Assembly: GCA_934183355.1 (NCBI GenBank)
Contig: CAKPST010000001.1
Span: 1-64,000, forward strand
Length of the DNA: 64,000 nt
Direction of reading: 5' to 3'
Source of the DNA: an uncultured Prevotella sp.
Lineage (GTDB): Bacteria > Bacteroidota > Bacteroidia > Bacteroidales > Bacteroidaceae
Shown here: positions 9,697 to 20,160 of the stretch, one piece after another
How positions within the stretch are numbered: position 1 is the stretch's first letter
Layout: each line of letters starts with the position of its first letter
Program-made: the position numbers and the translations under genes
Notes under the pieces: model-generated
What the model was told of the DNA's origin: nothing
Database searches by the model: none
Seen by the model: the letters and a program-made list of their open reading frames with translations, nothing else

Positions 9697-12261
9697 TTAG
9701 AAGCTTGCCATGAAGGCAAAGCGTATGCCGTTCTTCTTGATGCCCGGCTCGTAGTAGTTCATACGGCGAACATAGTCGATGGCGAAGAACTTGAAGATGT
9801 TGTGTACACCGACAACGATTTCCCAATAAGGTGTCTTGCGGTCCATCACCTTGGTGCCCTCAGGGAACTGGAAGAGCATCGGGTCGTTCTGGTTGTGTGC
9901 CAACATCGGGTTGTTCTTGTCGGTCAGCGTGCTCCACATGCCCTTCACGCCAATCCACTCGCGCCACTTCAGTCGGCGTATGAGTGGTATGCGGTTGAGT
10001 ATCTTGCCGTTGAGGTCCCATGAGATAGAGCCGTAGGCATAGCGGTCGCTGAGGAACTCCATGTTCTTCATCATCGACATGGTGTTCTCAAGTTCGAAGT
10101 AGGTGATGTTCACCGGTGGCATACACAGCAGTGGGAATGGCACCTTGCTCCACTGAGCGCCAGCGTTGATATGTGTGTCGATATATCCCCAGCTGCCCAT
10201 CCAGAATCGTTTGTAGATGCTGGCATCGGTGAAGTGGAGCTTATACTCGCCTCCCAATACATTGTTCAAGCCAATAGTGTGGCTCAATGTGAACTCTGGT
10301 GCATCGAGATTGACCGGCCAGCGCTGCTGCTTGGTGTTGATGAATGTCTGTCCGGGGCAGTAGCGCAGTCCCAGCTTCAGCTCCGTAGTGCGTATCTTGT
10401 CCACATATTCGTTGCCCATAGGGTCGGGATTCTGCACAGCACCCGGCATCTTCTTGAACACGAGGTCGCCCGTAGGAGCGTTGCTCTCAAGTTTGAACGA
10501 CGTGTTGAACGACATTCCCCAGTCGGTCTCGTAGTCGAACGAGAGTTTCTGGCGGTTGTAGAAGTACATCTGTTCCACCTTCTGTGTGCGCAGCGACATG
10601 AACACGTTATCCTTGTTGTGGATAAGGAACTTGTCGGCAGGCGACATTACGTCGTAGCCCGACTCGAAGGTTATGTTGCGCTGAGGGAACTCAAACGGCA
10701 CGTTCTTCTTCTTGTTGAGCGAATAGGTTATCTCCGAACCATAATAGTGTTTCTGCGAGCTTGTGCCGTATGCATAGTAGCCTTTCCAGAAGAGGTGCGG
10801 ATTGAGGTTGGCTGTTGTACGACCGCTGACACGCAGACGATACTTGTCGACAAAGTTGGTAGAGATGAGCGTGTTGACCGGACCGAAGTCAAACTTCGAC
10901 TTGGTGCGCATAGAGCCTGTCTCCACATAGTTTTCGAGCAACGCACGCAGTCCGAAGATTATCCACTTGAAGTTCTTCGACTGTTCGATGCGGTGGATGA
11001 ATGCGTTCATCGACGACTCGCCCTTGGTCAGCTCCACTGCTCGGTATTGATTCCAGAACGCCTCGTCGCGCACCATGGCGTCAGCCTCGTGCTTCACCTT
11101 AGCCTTGCCCTTGAACAGCTTCTTGGGCAGGTCGTCAAATGCATAGTCGTCATATCGTGTAGTCTTGGTGACAAGCACCTCGCCCAGCATCTTGTTCACT
11201 CTAAGTTCGGCTGTGAGGTCGTCTACCGACAGCGCCCATTCGCCGTTAGGCAGCTTGGTGTACTCCTGTGTAATCTTCATGTCCTGCACAAAGTTGACGT
11301 CAGTGCGCTTAGGCAGCGTGAACGAACACTTCTTGACGTGCAGCGACGAGTCGGCGAGCACAAACAGTTCGCCACGAAATCCGAAGTCCTGCTGGTTGTT
11401 GGGGATAAACTCCAGGTGGTAGCACAGGTCGCGGTCGACGTATACTGTGTCCTGGATGTAGTAGCGATAGAACGAGATGGCAGTCTCGCCGATAGGCGAC
11501 ACAAACTGATACTGCATCAGTCGCATGTGGTCGTCGTATATGTCCACATCGGTGAACACCTCCTTGAGCAGCGTGTTCAGAATCTCGCCCGTCTGCAACA
11601 GATTGTTCACTCCCTCCTGGCGCTGTCCCTTGATGATGTCCTTCTCCTCCTTAGGGTTCTTGCGGTAGATGTGCTGAGTCACAGTCTCGTCCACCGACAC
11701 AGGCAGGATGAGCTTGCCGTTGTATGGCGAGGTTTCTATCTGGTCCTTGACATACGACTTGTTCTTGTATTTGCCCGTAGTCAGGTCCTCGGGCTTGATG
11801 TCGTTCAGTGCGAACGAAATCTTCTGGTATTTGTTGTACTGATAGTAGTCGTTGTTTTCAAGATGTGTGCGTTTCTTGGCAGCTATCACACGCTTCATCA
11901 GTTCTACGGCAGGATTGTTCTTGCGCGAATAGCGTTCGCGCTTCTGCTTGATGACCACCTCGCCCAGCGAGCGAGAGTCCTCCTTGAGTACAATCTTGAG
12001 GTGCGACGGTGTGTTGGGTCCCACCTTTATAGTCTGCGGCTGAAATCCCACGCTACTGAACGTGAGTTCCCAACCATTGTGTCGTGCAATGGAAAACTTG
12101 CCGTTGATGTCGCTTGCTTCGGCAACATGATGACCCTTGTATACGGCACTTGCAAGAGGAATGGGGTATCCCTCATTGTCGTAGATTTCTCCGGTTATCT
12201 GTGCTTTGACGATTGTGGTCAAAGCACAGAGAAACAATGTGATGCAAAAAATCCTTTTCAC
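9697..12261 (-). CDS. DUF5686 / carboxypeptidase-regulatory-like outer-membrane protein
   Basis: An 854-residue exported protein: signal peptide to about residue 20 (TTIVKAQ), then a carboxypeptidase-like regulatory domain (about 21-105, ITGEIYDNEGYPIPLASAVY to VVIKQK), then a long beta-rich region with alternating aromatic residues ending in RFAFMASF, as in outer-membrane barrels. This is the DUF5686 family, widespread in Bacteroidetes and of unknown function. The gene stands alone and is divergent from the GtrA operon. Its minus-strand promoter is at 12369-12376, giving a leader of about 100 nt. The opposite strand carries a 713-codon open frame that I regard as a codon-bias artefact. Confidence 0.82.
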   Translation of the reverse strand: MKRIFCITLFLCALTTIVKAQITGEIYDNEGYPIPLASAVYKGHHVAEASDINGKFSIARHNGWELTFSSVGFQPQTIKVGPNTPSHLKIVLKEDSRSLGEVVIKQKRERYSRKNNPAVELMKRVIAAKKRTHLENNDYYQYNKYQKISFALNDIKPEDLTTGKYKNKSYVKDQIETSPYNGKLILPVSVDETVTQHIYRKNPKEEKDIIKGQRQEGVNNLLQTGEILNTLLKEVFTDVDIYDDHMRLMQYQFVSPIGETAISFYRYYIQDTVYVDRDLCYHLEFIPNNQQDFGFRGELFVLADSSLHVKKCSFTLPKRTDVNFVQDMKITQEYTKLPNGEWALSVDDLTAELRVNKMLGEVLVTKTTRYDDYAFDDLPKKLFKGKAKVKHEADAMVRDEAFWNQYRAVELTKGESSMNAFIHRIEQSKNFKWIIFGLRALLENYVETGSMRTKSKFDFGPVNTLISTNFVDKYRLRVSGRTTANLNPHLFWKGYYAYGTSSQKHYYGSEITYSLNKKKNVPFEFPQRNITFESGYDVMSPADKFLIHNKDNVFMSLRTQKVEQMYFYNRQKLSFDYETDWGMSFNTSFKLESNAPTGDLVFKKMPGAVQNPDPMGNEYVDKIRTTELKLGLRYCPGQTFINTKQQRWPVNLDAPEFTLSHTIGLNNVLGGEYKLHFTDASIYKRFWMGSWGYIDTHINAGAQWSKVPFPLLCMPPVNITYFELENTMSMMKNMEFLSDRYAYGSISWDLNGKILNRIPLIRRLKWREWIGVKGMWSTLTDKNNPMLAHNQNDPMLFQFPEGTKVMDRKTPYWEIVVGVHNIFKFFAIDYVRRMNYYEPGIKKNGIRFAFMASF

Positions 12262-12368
12262 GTGTCTTTACTGATTTATCCTAATAACGGGATTAACGTG
12301 CTAAAAAACTAATTCTAAACTATCTCTATATCGGCGGCTCCTTGACAGAGCCTCCTCTTTTCGAACTG

Positions 12369-12376
12369 CAAAGTTA
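12369..12376 (-). promoter_or_regulatory. -7 box of the DUF5686 gene
   Basis: Minus-strand TAACTTTG followed by CA. No clear TTTG at the right distance upstream. Predicted leader about 100 nt with a small GGCTC/GAGCC hairpin. Confidence 0.5.
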
Positions 12377-12430
12377 TATATAATAATTCAAAAAAGCTAA
12401 GAAAACTTTTTTCATTTAAATATTTTTCTA

Positions 12431-12438
12431 TAATTTTG
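12431..12438 (+). promoter_or_regulatory. -7 box of the GtrA operon
   Basis: TAATTTTG followed by CACC. The predicted leader of about 110 nt is long for a 140-codon gene. No -33 TTTG seen. Confidence 0.5.
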
Positions 12439-12553
12439 CACCTTTAGATAAGATTGCGTTATCATGCCCTTGTGATTTAAAGGCTTGATGAGGCAGTTTT
12501 TAGCACATTATTATATATAATAAACAAGAATTTTTTACAGACATAACGTAACA

Positions 12554-12976
12554 ATGGGCAATCTGAAGAAAGCGGTTGCCACGTTCGCCAAGGCACAGTG
12601 CTCGGCATGGGTGGCGTCTGCCGTCGACTTCGGAGTGACGCTGACGCTTGCCAGCATCTTCGGCTTGTGGTATGGCTATGCCACGCTGATAGGAGCTTTC
12701 ACTGGTGGACTGGTCAACTGTGGCATCAACTACCGTTGGGTGTTTCATGCTTTCGGCATGAAGAAGAAATATGTGGCGCTGCGCTATGTGTTTGTGTGGA
12801 CGGGCAGCATAGCCCTCAACACATGGGGTACATGGCGACTCACCGAACTCACTGGCATCAACTACATCATCTCCAAGACCATCGTGGCTGTGCTTGTGGC
12901 TGTGCTGTGGAATTATCAGCTACAGCGCACCTTCGTATTCCACTATGGCAAGCAGAAGGTGGGCGAACAATCGTAA
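12554..12976 (+). CDS. GtrA-family small membrane protein
   Basis: A 140-residue protein with about four membrane helices and the GtrA pattern (ALIGAFTGGLVNCGINYRWVFH early, NYQLQRTFVFHYG near the end). GtrA-family proteins are thought to help move lipid-linked sugars across the inner membrane or to assist glycosyl transfer. It is the first gene of a tight operon; 24 bp separate it from the CDP-alcohol phosphatidyltransferase gene. The context suggests a role in handling a polar lipid or its head group, but this is inference. Confidence 0.85.
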   Translation: MGNLKKAVATFAKAQCSAWVASAVDFGVTLTLASIFGLWYGYATLIGAFTGGLVNCGINYRWVFHAFGMKKKYVALRYVFVWTGSIALNTWGTWRLTELTGINYIISKTIVAVLVAVLWNYQLQRTFVFHYGKQKVGEQS

Positions 12977-13000
12977 CGAAAACAACAATCAATCAAGTTT

Positions 13001-13654
13001 ATGAATTATAGAGATTTTCTTCAAAAAGTGATTTACATCATCATCAATCCCTTGATTAAGGGCATGATAAAGGTGGGCATCACTCCTAACTTCATCACCA
13101 CTACTGGTTTTGTGCTTAATGTAGTCGCTACGGCGATGTTCATATATGCTGCCGCGCTGCCTGAGGCTGACGCTTTCGGCTTGATAGGCTGGGGTGGCGG
13201 TGTGATTCTCTTTGCCGGTCTGTTCGACATGATGGACGGCAGATTGGCACGCATGGGCGGCATGTCGTCGACATTCGGTGCTCTGTGGGACTCTACACTC
13301 GACCGCTATAGCGAGCTGTGTACGCTCTTCGGCATCTGCTACCTGCTGTTGCAGATAGGCGGATGGGAGTGGGCTGGCATCGTTACATTCGTAGCAATGG
13401 TAGGCTCGGTGATGGTGAGCTATGTTCGCGCACGTGCCGAGGGACTCGACATCGAGTGCAAGGTGGGACTCATGCAGCGTCCTGAGCGTGTCGTAGTGAC
13501 AGCCCTTGGAGCCATCCTGTGTGGTGTGTTCCAGAATATATGGGTGCTCGTAGTGCCGATGATTATCATCGCTGTGCTTGCCAACATCACCGCTTTCTGG
13601 CGTGTGGCACACTGCTACAAGGAACTCAGCAAGTTGGACAAGCAGAAGGATTAA
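13001..13654 (+). CDS. CDP-alcohol phosphatidyltransferase (candidate inositol-phosphate lipid synthase)
   Basis: A 217-residue integral membrane enzyme with a complete CDP-OH transferase signature: D76, D79, G80, A83, R84, G93, D97 and D101 (from DMMDGRLAR to DSTLD). The family moves the phosphatidyl group of CDP-diacylglycerol onto an alcohol such as glycerol phosphate, serine, inositol or inositol phosphate. The next gene, 3 bp downstream, encodes a PAP2/Aur1-like enzyme. That pairing resembles the inositol-lipid and inositol-phosphosphingolipid genes described in gut Bacteroides, so a phosphatidylinositol-phosphate synthase role is my preferred guess. PgsA-like activity is the main alternative. 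No myo-inositol-phosphate synthase gene is in the window. Confidence 0.85.
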   Translation: MNYRDFLQKVIYIIINPLIKGMIKVGITPNFITTTGFVLNVVATAMFIYAAALPEADAFGLIGWGGGVILFAGLFDMMDGRLARMGGMSSTFGALWDSTLDRYSELCTLFGICYLLLQIGGWEWAGIVTFVAMVGSVMVSYVRARAEGLDIECKVGLMQRPERVVVTALGAILCGVFQNIWVLVVPMIIIAVLANITAFWRVAHCYKELSKLDKQKD

Positions 13655-13657
13655 TAC

Positions 13658-14485
13658 ATGTTCAGCATCAACATCATCATTTTATGGCTCGTGCTGCTTG
13701 TCATTCGCCCCACACGCAAGTTGGCGCTCGCATTACTGCCGTGGCTCATCTTTGCCGTCACTTACGACTCGATGCGCCTTTACCCCAATTACAAGGTCAA
13801 TCCTATTGACGTGCGTGGTGTGTACGAGGCAGAGAAGTCGCTCTTTGGCATAGCCACCGCTGGCACAACACTGATTCCCGGCGAATGGTTCAACATCCAC
13901 AACTGCTCCTTTGCCGACTTCATGGCAGGCATTTTCTATCTGTGCTGGGTGCCTGTGCCATTGGCTTTCGCTATATATCTTTATTTAAAGGGCAAGCGCG
14001 AGATGTATCTGCGATTCTCCTTCGCATTTCTCTTTGTCAATCTTGTGGGCTTTGTGGGCTACTATGTCTATCCTGCCGCCCCGCCTTGGTATGCCATCAA
14101 CTATGGCTTTGAGCCAGTGCTCAACACTCCGGGCAACGTTGCCGGACTTGGACGCTTCGACGCCTTGACAGGATTAAACATCTTCCACTCCATCTATGGC
14201 AAGAACGCCAATGTGTTTGCCGCCATTCCGTCGCTTCACGCCGCCTACATGCTTGTGGCTACGATATATGCCGTGTGGAGTCGTGAGTCTAAGGTGACAA
14301 TAGGCGTGTTCGCCTTCATCTGCCTCGGTATATGGTGGACAGCCGTCTACACCACCCACCACTACATCATCGATGTGTTGCTCGGCATCCTCACCACGAT
14401 AGTGGGCATAGCCGTGCTTGAGTGGTGCATTCTCCGCACATCAGCGGTGAAGCGACTTATGCATAAATATGTGGCAGCGATATAA
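13658..14485 (+). CDS. PAP2/Aur1-like membrane phosphotransferase (candidate inositol phosphoceramide synthase)
   Basis: A 275-residue polytopic membrane protein. It carries PSLHAAYM (histidine of the first catalytic motif) and TTHHYIIDVLLG (H-x3-D motif), the His/His-Asp arrangement of PAP2 and Aur1 enzymes. An upstream PAAPPWYAINYG segment is also typical of Aur1-like proteins. Such enzymes transfer a phospho-head group, for example phosphoinositol onto ceramide, or act as lipid phosphatases. The 3-bp gap to the CDP-alcohol phosphatidyltransferase gene indicates joint translation. Since Bacteroidales make dihydroceramide, phosphoinositol-dihydroceramide is the likely product, by inference from context. 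Confidence 0.8.
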   Translation: MFSINIIILWLVLLVIRPTRKLALALLPWLIFAVTYDSMRLYPNYKVNPIDVRGVYEAEKSLFGIATAGTTLIPGEWFNIHNCSFADFMAGIFYLCWVPVPLAFAIYLYLKGKREMYLRFSFAFLFVNLVGFVGYYVYPAAPPWYAINYGFEPVLNTPGNVAGLGRFDALTGLNIFHSIYGKNANVFAAIPSLHAAYMLVATIYAVWSRESKVTIGVFAFICLGIWWTAVYTTHHYIIDVLLGILTTIVGIAVLEWCILRTSAVKRLMHKYVAAI

Positions 14486-14522
14486 TAAATACATATAGCA
14501 GCACGTATAAAAAAGTTTTTCA

Positions 14523-14905
14523 AATTTCATCTGCAATCTGCAATTTTTGCCGTTTTTATCGACTTAAATCATTGTCGGTCAAAGCGTTACAAGAATTGCA
14601 GATTGCTTATTTTATCTGCAAGCATCTGCAATCGTAGGATTGGTATAAAATACCTTGTAGTATTCGTATAAAATCCAAGTACTCGTCGTACAAAGCCCTA
14701 GTACTCGCTGTACAAAGCCTTAGTACTCATTGTACGATGCCCTTGTACTCACTGTACAAAGCCCTAATGACTCGTCGGAATAGATATACACAGACCATTG
14801 CAGATGCCGCTTCTACTGCAAGCTAATCTGCAATTCTGTAACATTATGGTTATCAATCGTTTATAACGATATTTTTTGAATAATTGCAGATTGCAGTAGA
14901 AAATT
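14523..14905. mobile_element. MITE-like element with terminal inverted repeats
   Basis: The ends are inverted copies: CTGCAATCTGCAATT at 14531-14545 and its exact complement at 14882-14896. Similarity continues outward over AT-rich sequence on both sides. Inside are two like-built hairpins using ATTGCAGAT/ATCTGCAAT (about 14595-14632 and 14797-14834), which flank a 22-bp tandem repeat (14678-14765). There is no open reading frame of note, so it would be a non-autonomous element or a structured intergenic repeat. No target-site duplication could be fixed by eye. Confidence 0.5.
14678..14765 (+). repeat. Tandem repeat, 4 units of 22 bp
   Basis: Four contiguous 22-bp units (14678, 14700, 14722, 14744), each reading close to AGTACTCGnnGTACAAAGCC. 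Degenerate half units lie on both sides. Each unit contains GTAC twice, which makes a small dyad. There are no spacers, so this is not a CRISPR array. Confidence 0.85.
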
Positions 14906-14922
14906 AAAAAATGATTTATATA

Positions 14923-14997
14923 AGGGCATCTATCTTCTCCTGGCGGTTGCGCTCGTAGGCGAGACGGTCATCCTGTCCACCGCCCCCCCAAAAAAAC
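14923..14997 (-). pseudogene. Remnant of the 3' end of a coding sequence
   Basis: Read on the minus strand, this ends GGQDDRLAYERNRQEKIDAL-I-stop, with a GC content and codon use typical of real genes here, unlike the AT-rich surroundings. Upstream in frame it degenerates into a T7/G7 homopolymer, and a stop follows soon after. It looks like the tail of a lost gene. I do not recognise the family. Confidence 0.4.
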
Positions 14998-15004
14998 TGT
15001 TCTT

Positions 15005-15042
15005 ATGTTCTTCTGTCATTTCCCTTTCATGTTCTTCTGTCA
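15005..15042 (+). repeat. 14-bp direct repeat upstream of GH97 gene
   Basis: ATGTTCTTCTGTCA occurs at 15005-15018 and 15029-15042 (period 24 bp). It may be a regulator binding-site pair or a duplication scar next to the homopolymer tract. Confidence 0.6.
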
Positions 15043-15060
15043 ACATCCCCTCCTTATGTT

Positions 15061-15072
15061 GCAAACGTTTAC
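15061..15072. promoter_or_regulatory. Operator-like palindrome before GH97
   Basis: GCAAACGTTTAC is nearly palindromic about ACGT and resembles operators of LacI-family regulators. It sits about 30 bp upstream of the -33 box. Functional role is inferred only from shape and position. Confidence 0.35.
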
Positions 15073-15102
15073 ATCCCAACAAAATAAATTAGAGTTAAAA
15101 GA

Positions 15103-15135
15103 TTTGGAATGGAATGCCTTTTATTTGTAATTTCG
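15103..15135 (+). promoter_or_regulatory. Promoter of the GH97 gene
   Basis: -33 TTTG (15103-15106), 21-bp spacer, -7 TAATTTCG (15128-15135, one mismatch to TAnnTTTG). Leader about 40 nt. Confidence 0.55.
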
Positions 15136-15166
15136 CAGCGTGAAAGGAAGCCTAAATTATAAATAA

Positions 15167-17320
<2,154 letters not shown>

Positions 17321-17355
17321 AAAGATAATCTAATTAAGCATAATGAAAGACGCAC

Positions 17356-17377
17356 ACATCAATAAAATGATTGATGT
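17356..17377 (+). terminator. Weak hairpin downstream of GH97
   Basis: ACATCAAT (17356-17363) pairs with ATTGATGT (17370-17377). There is no T run, so it is more likely a stability hairpin than a terminator. Confidence 0.3.
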
Positions 17378-17421
17378 ATGCTAAGAAAGAGGGAAACCTC
17401 ATGAACTGGAATTTATTGGCT

Positions 17422-17448
17422 AAGGGTGCGGCGTGATGTCGCACCCTT
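17422..17448 (+). terminator. Rho-independent terminator of GH97 gene
   Basis: AAGGGTGCG (17422-17430) and CGCACCCTT (17440-17448) form the stem, followed by TTT. Confidence 0.85.
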
Positions 17449-17554
17449 TTTGCATATATGCAGATGACGAATTATTAGACAATGATGCAACTCACAAGGA
17501 ATTTATTACAATAAATCAACTGATTTCACGTTATTCCTATTAGTATAGTTTTTT

Positions 17555-19684
17555 ATGCAAAACTGCATCAATATAAATATCAATAACGTGAAAAGACCAT
17601 ATTCCCCGATAGCCACTCTGTGTCTGCTGCTCATCATCGTGCTGGCAGCAGCAAGCTGTGGTGCAGAAAAGAACATGAAGAAGGGCGAGAAATATCTCGC
17701 CATAGGCGAATACTACGACGCTGCAACACAGTTTAAGCAGGCTTATTCTAAGACTGCACCCAAGGAGAAGGCCCGCCGTGGACAGATAGCGCTGAAGATA
17801 GCCCATTGCAACGAGCGCATCAATGCCACACAGAAGTCGATGGCTGCCTATGCCAATGCCATTAGATATGGACAAGCCTCAACGCTCGACCGCCTGGCTT
17901 ATGCAAGGCAGTTGCTCAAGAATGGCTCATACAAACAGGCTGAGGCACAGTTTAGCATCGTCATCGACTCGCTGGATGCCGAGTCGCCAGAGATGATATT
18001 GGCACGCAACGGACTAACATCGGCACAGAAGGCGCCACAATGGAAGGCAGATGGCTCCAGGTACAAGGTGAGACGTATGGATGTGTTCAACTCAAGGCGC
18101 GACGACTACTCGCCAGTGCTTGCCGGCGACCAGTATGAATACCTCTACTTCACATCCACACGCAACGACGCACAGGGCAACGAACTGAGTGGCATCACCG
18201 GTGCCAAGCCTGCCGACATATTTGTGTCGGAGAAGGACGACAAGGGGCATTGGTCGAAACCCGAAGCTGTGACGGGTGGAGTGAACACCGACTACGACGA
18301 GGGAGCATGCTCGCTGTCGCCCGATCAGCGCACGATGTATCTCACACAGTGTGTCACCGACCCTTCGTATCCTCGTTATGCACAGATAGTGACTTCGGCA
18401 CGTGCAGACGCTGCATGGGGCAAGGCTACCGAACTGAAAATCACTGGCGACACGCTCTCAAGCTATGCCCACCCTGCGGTGTCGCCTGATGGCGAGTGGC
18501 TATACTTTGTGTCGGACATGCCAGGCGGAATGGGAGGCATGGATATTTGGCGAGCACGCATCACAGCAGCCGGACTTGGCGGTGTGGAGAATCTAGGTGA
18601 GCCTATTAATACTCCGGGTAACGAGATGTTTCCGACGTTTCGTCCCAATGGCGACCTCTATTTCTCAAGCGACGGTCATCCCGGCATGGGCGGACTCGAC
18701 ATATTCATAGCTACTGTTGGCAAGAATGGCAAGTATAAGATAGAACATCCGGGTTATCCACTCAACTCGCAAGCCGACGACTTCGGCATGACATTTGAGG
18801 GAGTGCACAACCGCGGATACTTCTCGTCCAACCGCAATGATGGTCGTGGATGGGATCATATCTACAGCTTTGAGAATCCTGAGATAATACAGAGTGTCAA
18901 GGGATGGGTGTATGAGCAGGACGGCTATGAGCTGCCTTCGGCTCTGGTCTACCTCATAGGTTCGGATGGAACCAACGAGAAAATCAATGTCAAGGGCGAC
19001 GGTTCGTTTGAACGACGACTCACTCCGGGCACCGACTACATCTTCCTTGCTACTTGCAAGGGATTTCTCAATCACAAGGAGGAGCTACAGATAAATGTGA
19101 AGGACTGCGACGAGTCGCACGAGCATGTGCTGCAATTCCCACTTGCATCGATAACAGCGCCTGTCTTAATAGACAACATCTTCTACGACTTCGACCGTGC
19201 CACACTTCGACCCGAATCGGAGAAGGCTCTCGACGAACTCGTAAGACTGCTCAACGAGAATCCGAATGTGACTATCGAACTGTCTGCCCACTGCGACTAT
19301 AAGGGTTCGGCAGAATACAACAAGGGATTGTCGCAGCGCCGTGCCGAGTCGGTAGTGGCTTATCTCACAGCCAAGGGCATCTCACGCGACCGCCTGTCGC
19401 CCGTTGGCTATGGCAAGGAGAAGCCAAAGGTGGTGCGCAAGAAGCTCACCGAGAAATATACGTGGCTGAAGGAGAACGACGTATTGTCGGAAGAATACAT
19501 CATGAAACTCGACAAGGACAAGCAGGAGATTTGCAACCAGCTGAACCGCCGCACCGAGTTTAGTGTGCTGCGCACTACATACGGCATGTTTGATAAGGAC
19601 GGCAAACTGAAGGTGAAACCTAAGGAAACAAAAAAGCCTTCCTCTGCTGACAAGAATCAGGAGGAAGACTTCTATATAGAATAA
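17555..19684 (+). CDS. porE: PorE-type T9SS outer-membrane lipoprotein (TPR, propeller, CRD, OmpA)
   Basis: A 709-residue protein. The signal peptide has a lipobox (LAAASC, C35). TPR-like helices (about 45-160) are followed by a PD40/WD40-like beta-propeller (about 175-440; SPDGEWLYFVSDMPGGMGGMDIW and FSSDGHPGMGGLDIF-type blades), a carboxypeptidase-regulatory-like domain (about 447-530) and an OmpA-like peptidoglycan-binding domain (about 537-655; NIFYDFDRATLRPES, LSQRRAESVVAYL). This domain order matches Porphyromonas PorE, which ties the T9SS to the cell wall. Several likely T9SS cargo proteins lie in the window. No other por genes are adjacent. The start could also be GTG at 17588, giving a more usual 24-residue lipoprotein signal. 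Confidence 0.85.
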   Translation: MQNCINININNVKRPYSPIATLCLLLIIVLAAASCGAEKNMKKGEKYLAIGEYYDAATQFKQAYSKTAPKEKARRGQIALKIAHCNERINATQKSMAAYANAIRYGQASTLDRLAYARQLLKNGSYKQAEAQFSIVIDSLDAESPEMILARNGLTSAQKAPQWKADGSRYKVRRMDVFNSRRDDYSPVLAGDQYEYLYFTSTRNDAQGNELSGITGAKPADIFVSEKDDKGHWSKPEAVTGGVNTDYDEGACSLSPDQRTMYLTQCVTDPSYPRYAQIVTSARADAAWGKATELKITGDTLSSYAHPAVSPDGEWLYFVSDMPGGMGGMDIWRARITAAGLGGVENLGEPINTPGNEMFPTFRPNGDLYFSSDGHPGMGGLDIFIATVGKNGKYKIEHPGYPLNSQADDFGMTFEGVHNRGYFSSNRNDGRGWDHIYSFENPEIIQSVKGWVYEQDGYELPSALVYLIGSDGTNEKINVKGDGSFERRLTPGTDYIFLATCKGFLNHKEELQINVKDCDESHEHVLQFPLASITAPVLIDNIFYDFDRATLRPESEKALDELVRLLNENPNVTIELSAHCDYKGSAEYNKGLSQRRAESVVAYLTAKGISRDRLSPVGYGKEKPKVVRKKLTEKYTWLKENDVLSEEYIMKLDKDKQEICNQLNRRTEFSVLRTTYGMFDKDGKLKVKPKETKKPSSADKNQEEDFYIE

Positions 19685-19696
19685 AGGTTGAAGTTG

Positions 19697-20128
19697 CTAA
19701 ATTCTCTTTTGCGATTCCCAAAAGTCGTACAACGCAACACAACTCAACACCCATACAGAGAGCACAATCGTAAGCACGGTTGTGCTCATTGTGTTTGTTT
19801 GTGGCAGCAACGATTCGAGTGATAGGCGGGGGATGTTTTCGTTTGCCAATGACGTGAGACATGCCGCAACATTGCCCAGACAACTGCGCACCACTTGCAC
19901 TCCATCATTGACGAAGAACGCAACGACACAAACCGCCATGCCCACAATAGTCCACACATTATACCAGAATCTACTGCGTGCAGGCATCTCCTCGTACACT
20001 CGTTGCATGACACGACTTGAGAATCCTCTGTCGGCAACATGCATACGCACACTGTCGGCGAAGAAGCTGCGGAGCAGTTCTTCGTCGACACTACCATTAT
20101 TGCTTATCAAATTCTTATCGTCCTTCAT
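19697..20128 (-). CDS. Small membrane protein, DUF5056-like, downstream of ECF sigma factor
   Basis: A 143-residue protein with two membrane helices (about 55-75 and 115-135) and an N-terminal acidic cytoplasmic part (DEELLRSFFADSVRMHVADRGF). It looks like the DUF5056 family. It is the last gene of the DUF6249, ECF sigma, DUF5056 row, 32 bp after the sigma gene. A membrane protein directly after an ECF sigma gene is often its anti-sigma factor, and this N-terminal segment could do that, but no known anti-sigma motif is visible. Confidence 0.65.
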   Translation of the reverse strand: MKDDKNLISNNGSVDEELLRSFFADSVRMHVADRGFSSRVMQRVYEEMPARSRFWYNVWTIVGMAVCVVAFFVNDGVQVVRSCLGNVAACLTSLANENIPRLSLESLLPQTNTMSTTVLTIVLSVWVLSCVALYDFWESQKRI

Positions 20129-20160
20129 AAGGTCTTATCTTTAAAGTAATCTGAATTTCT

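Noticed and set aside
10171-12312. A 713-codon open frame on the plus strand, opposite the DUF5686 gene
   Set aside because: No recognisable domain, and it mirrors the codon bias of the real gene. Promoter and terminator fit only the minus-strand gene.
14678-14765. CRISPR array
   Set aside because: The 22-bp units are contiguous with no unique spacers, and no cas gene is present.
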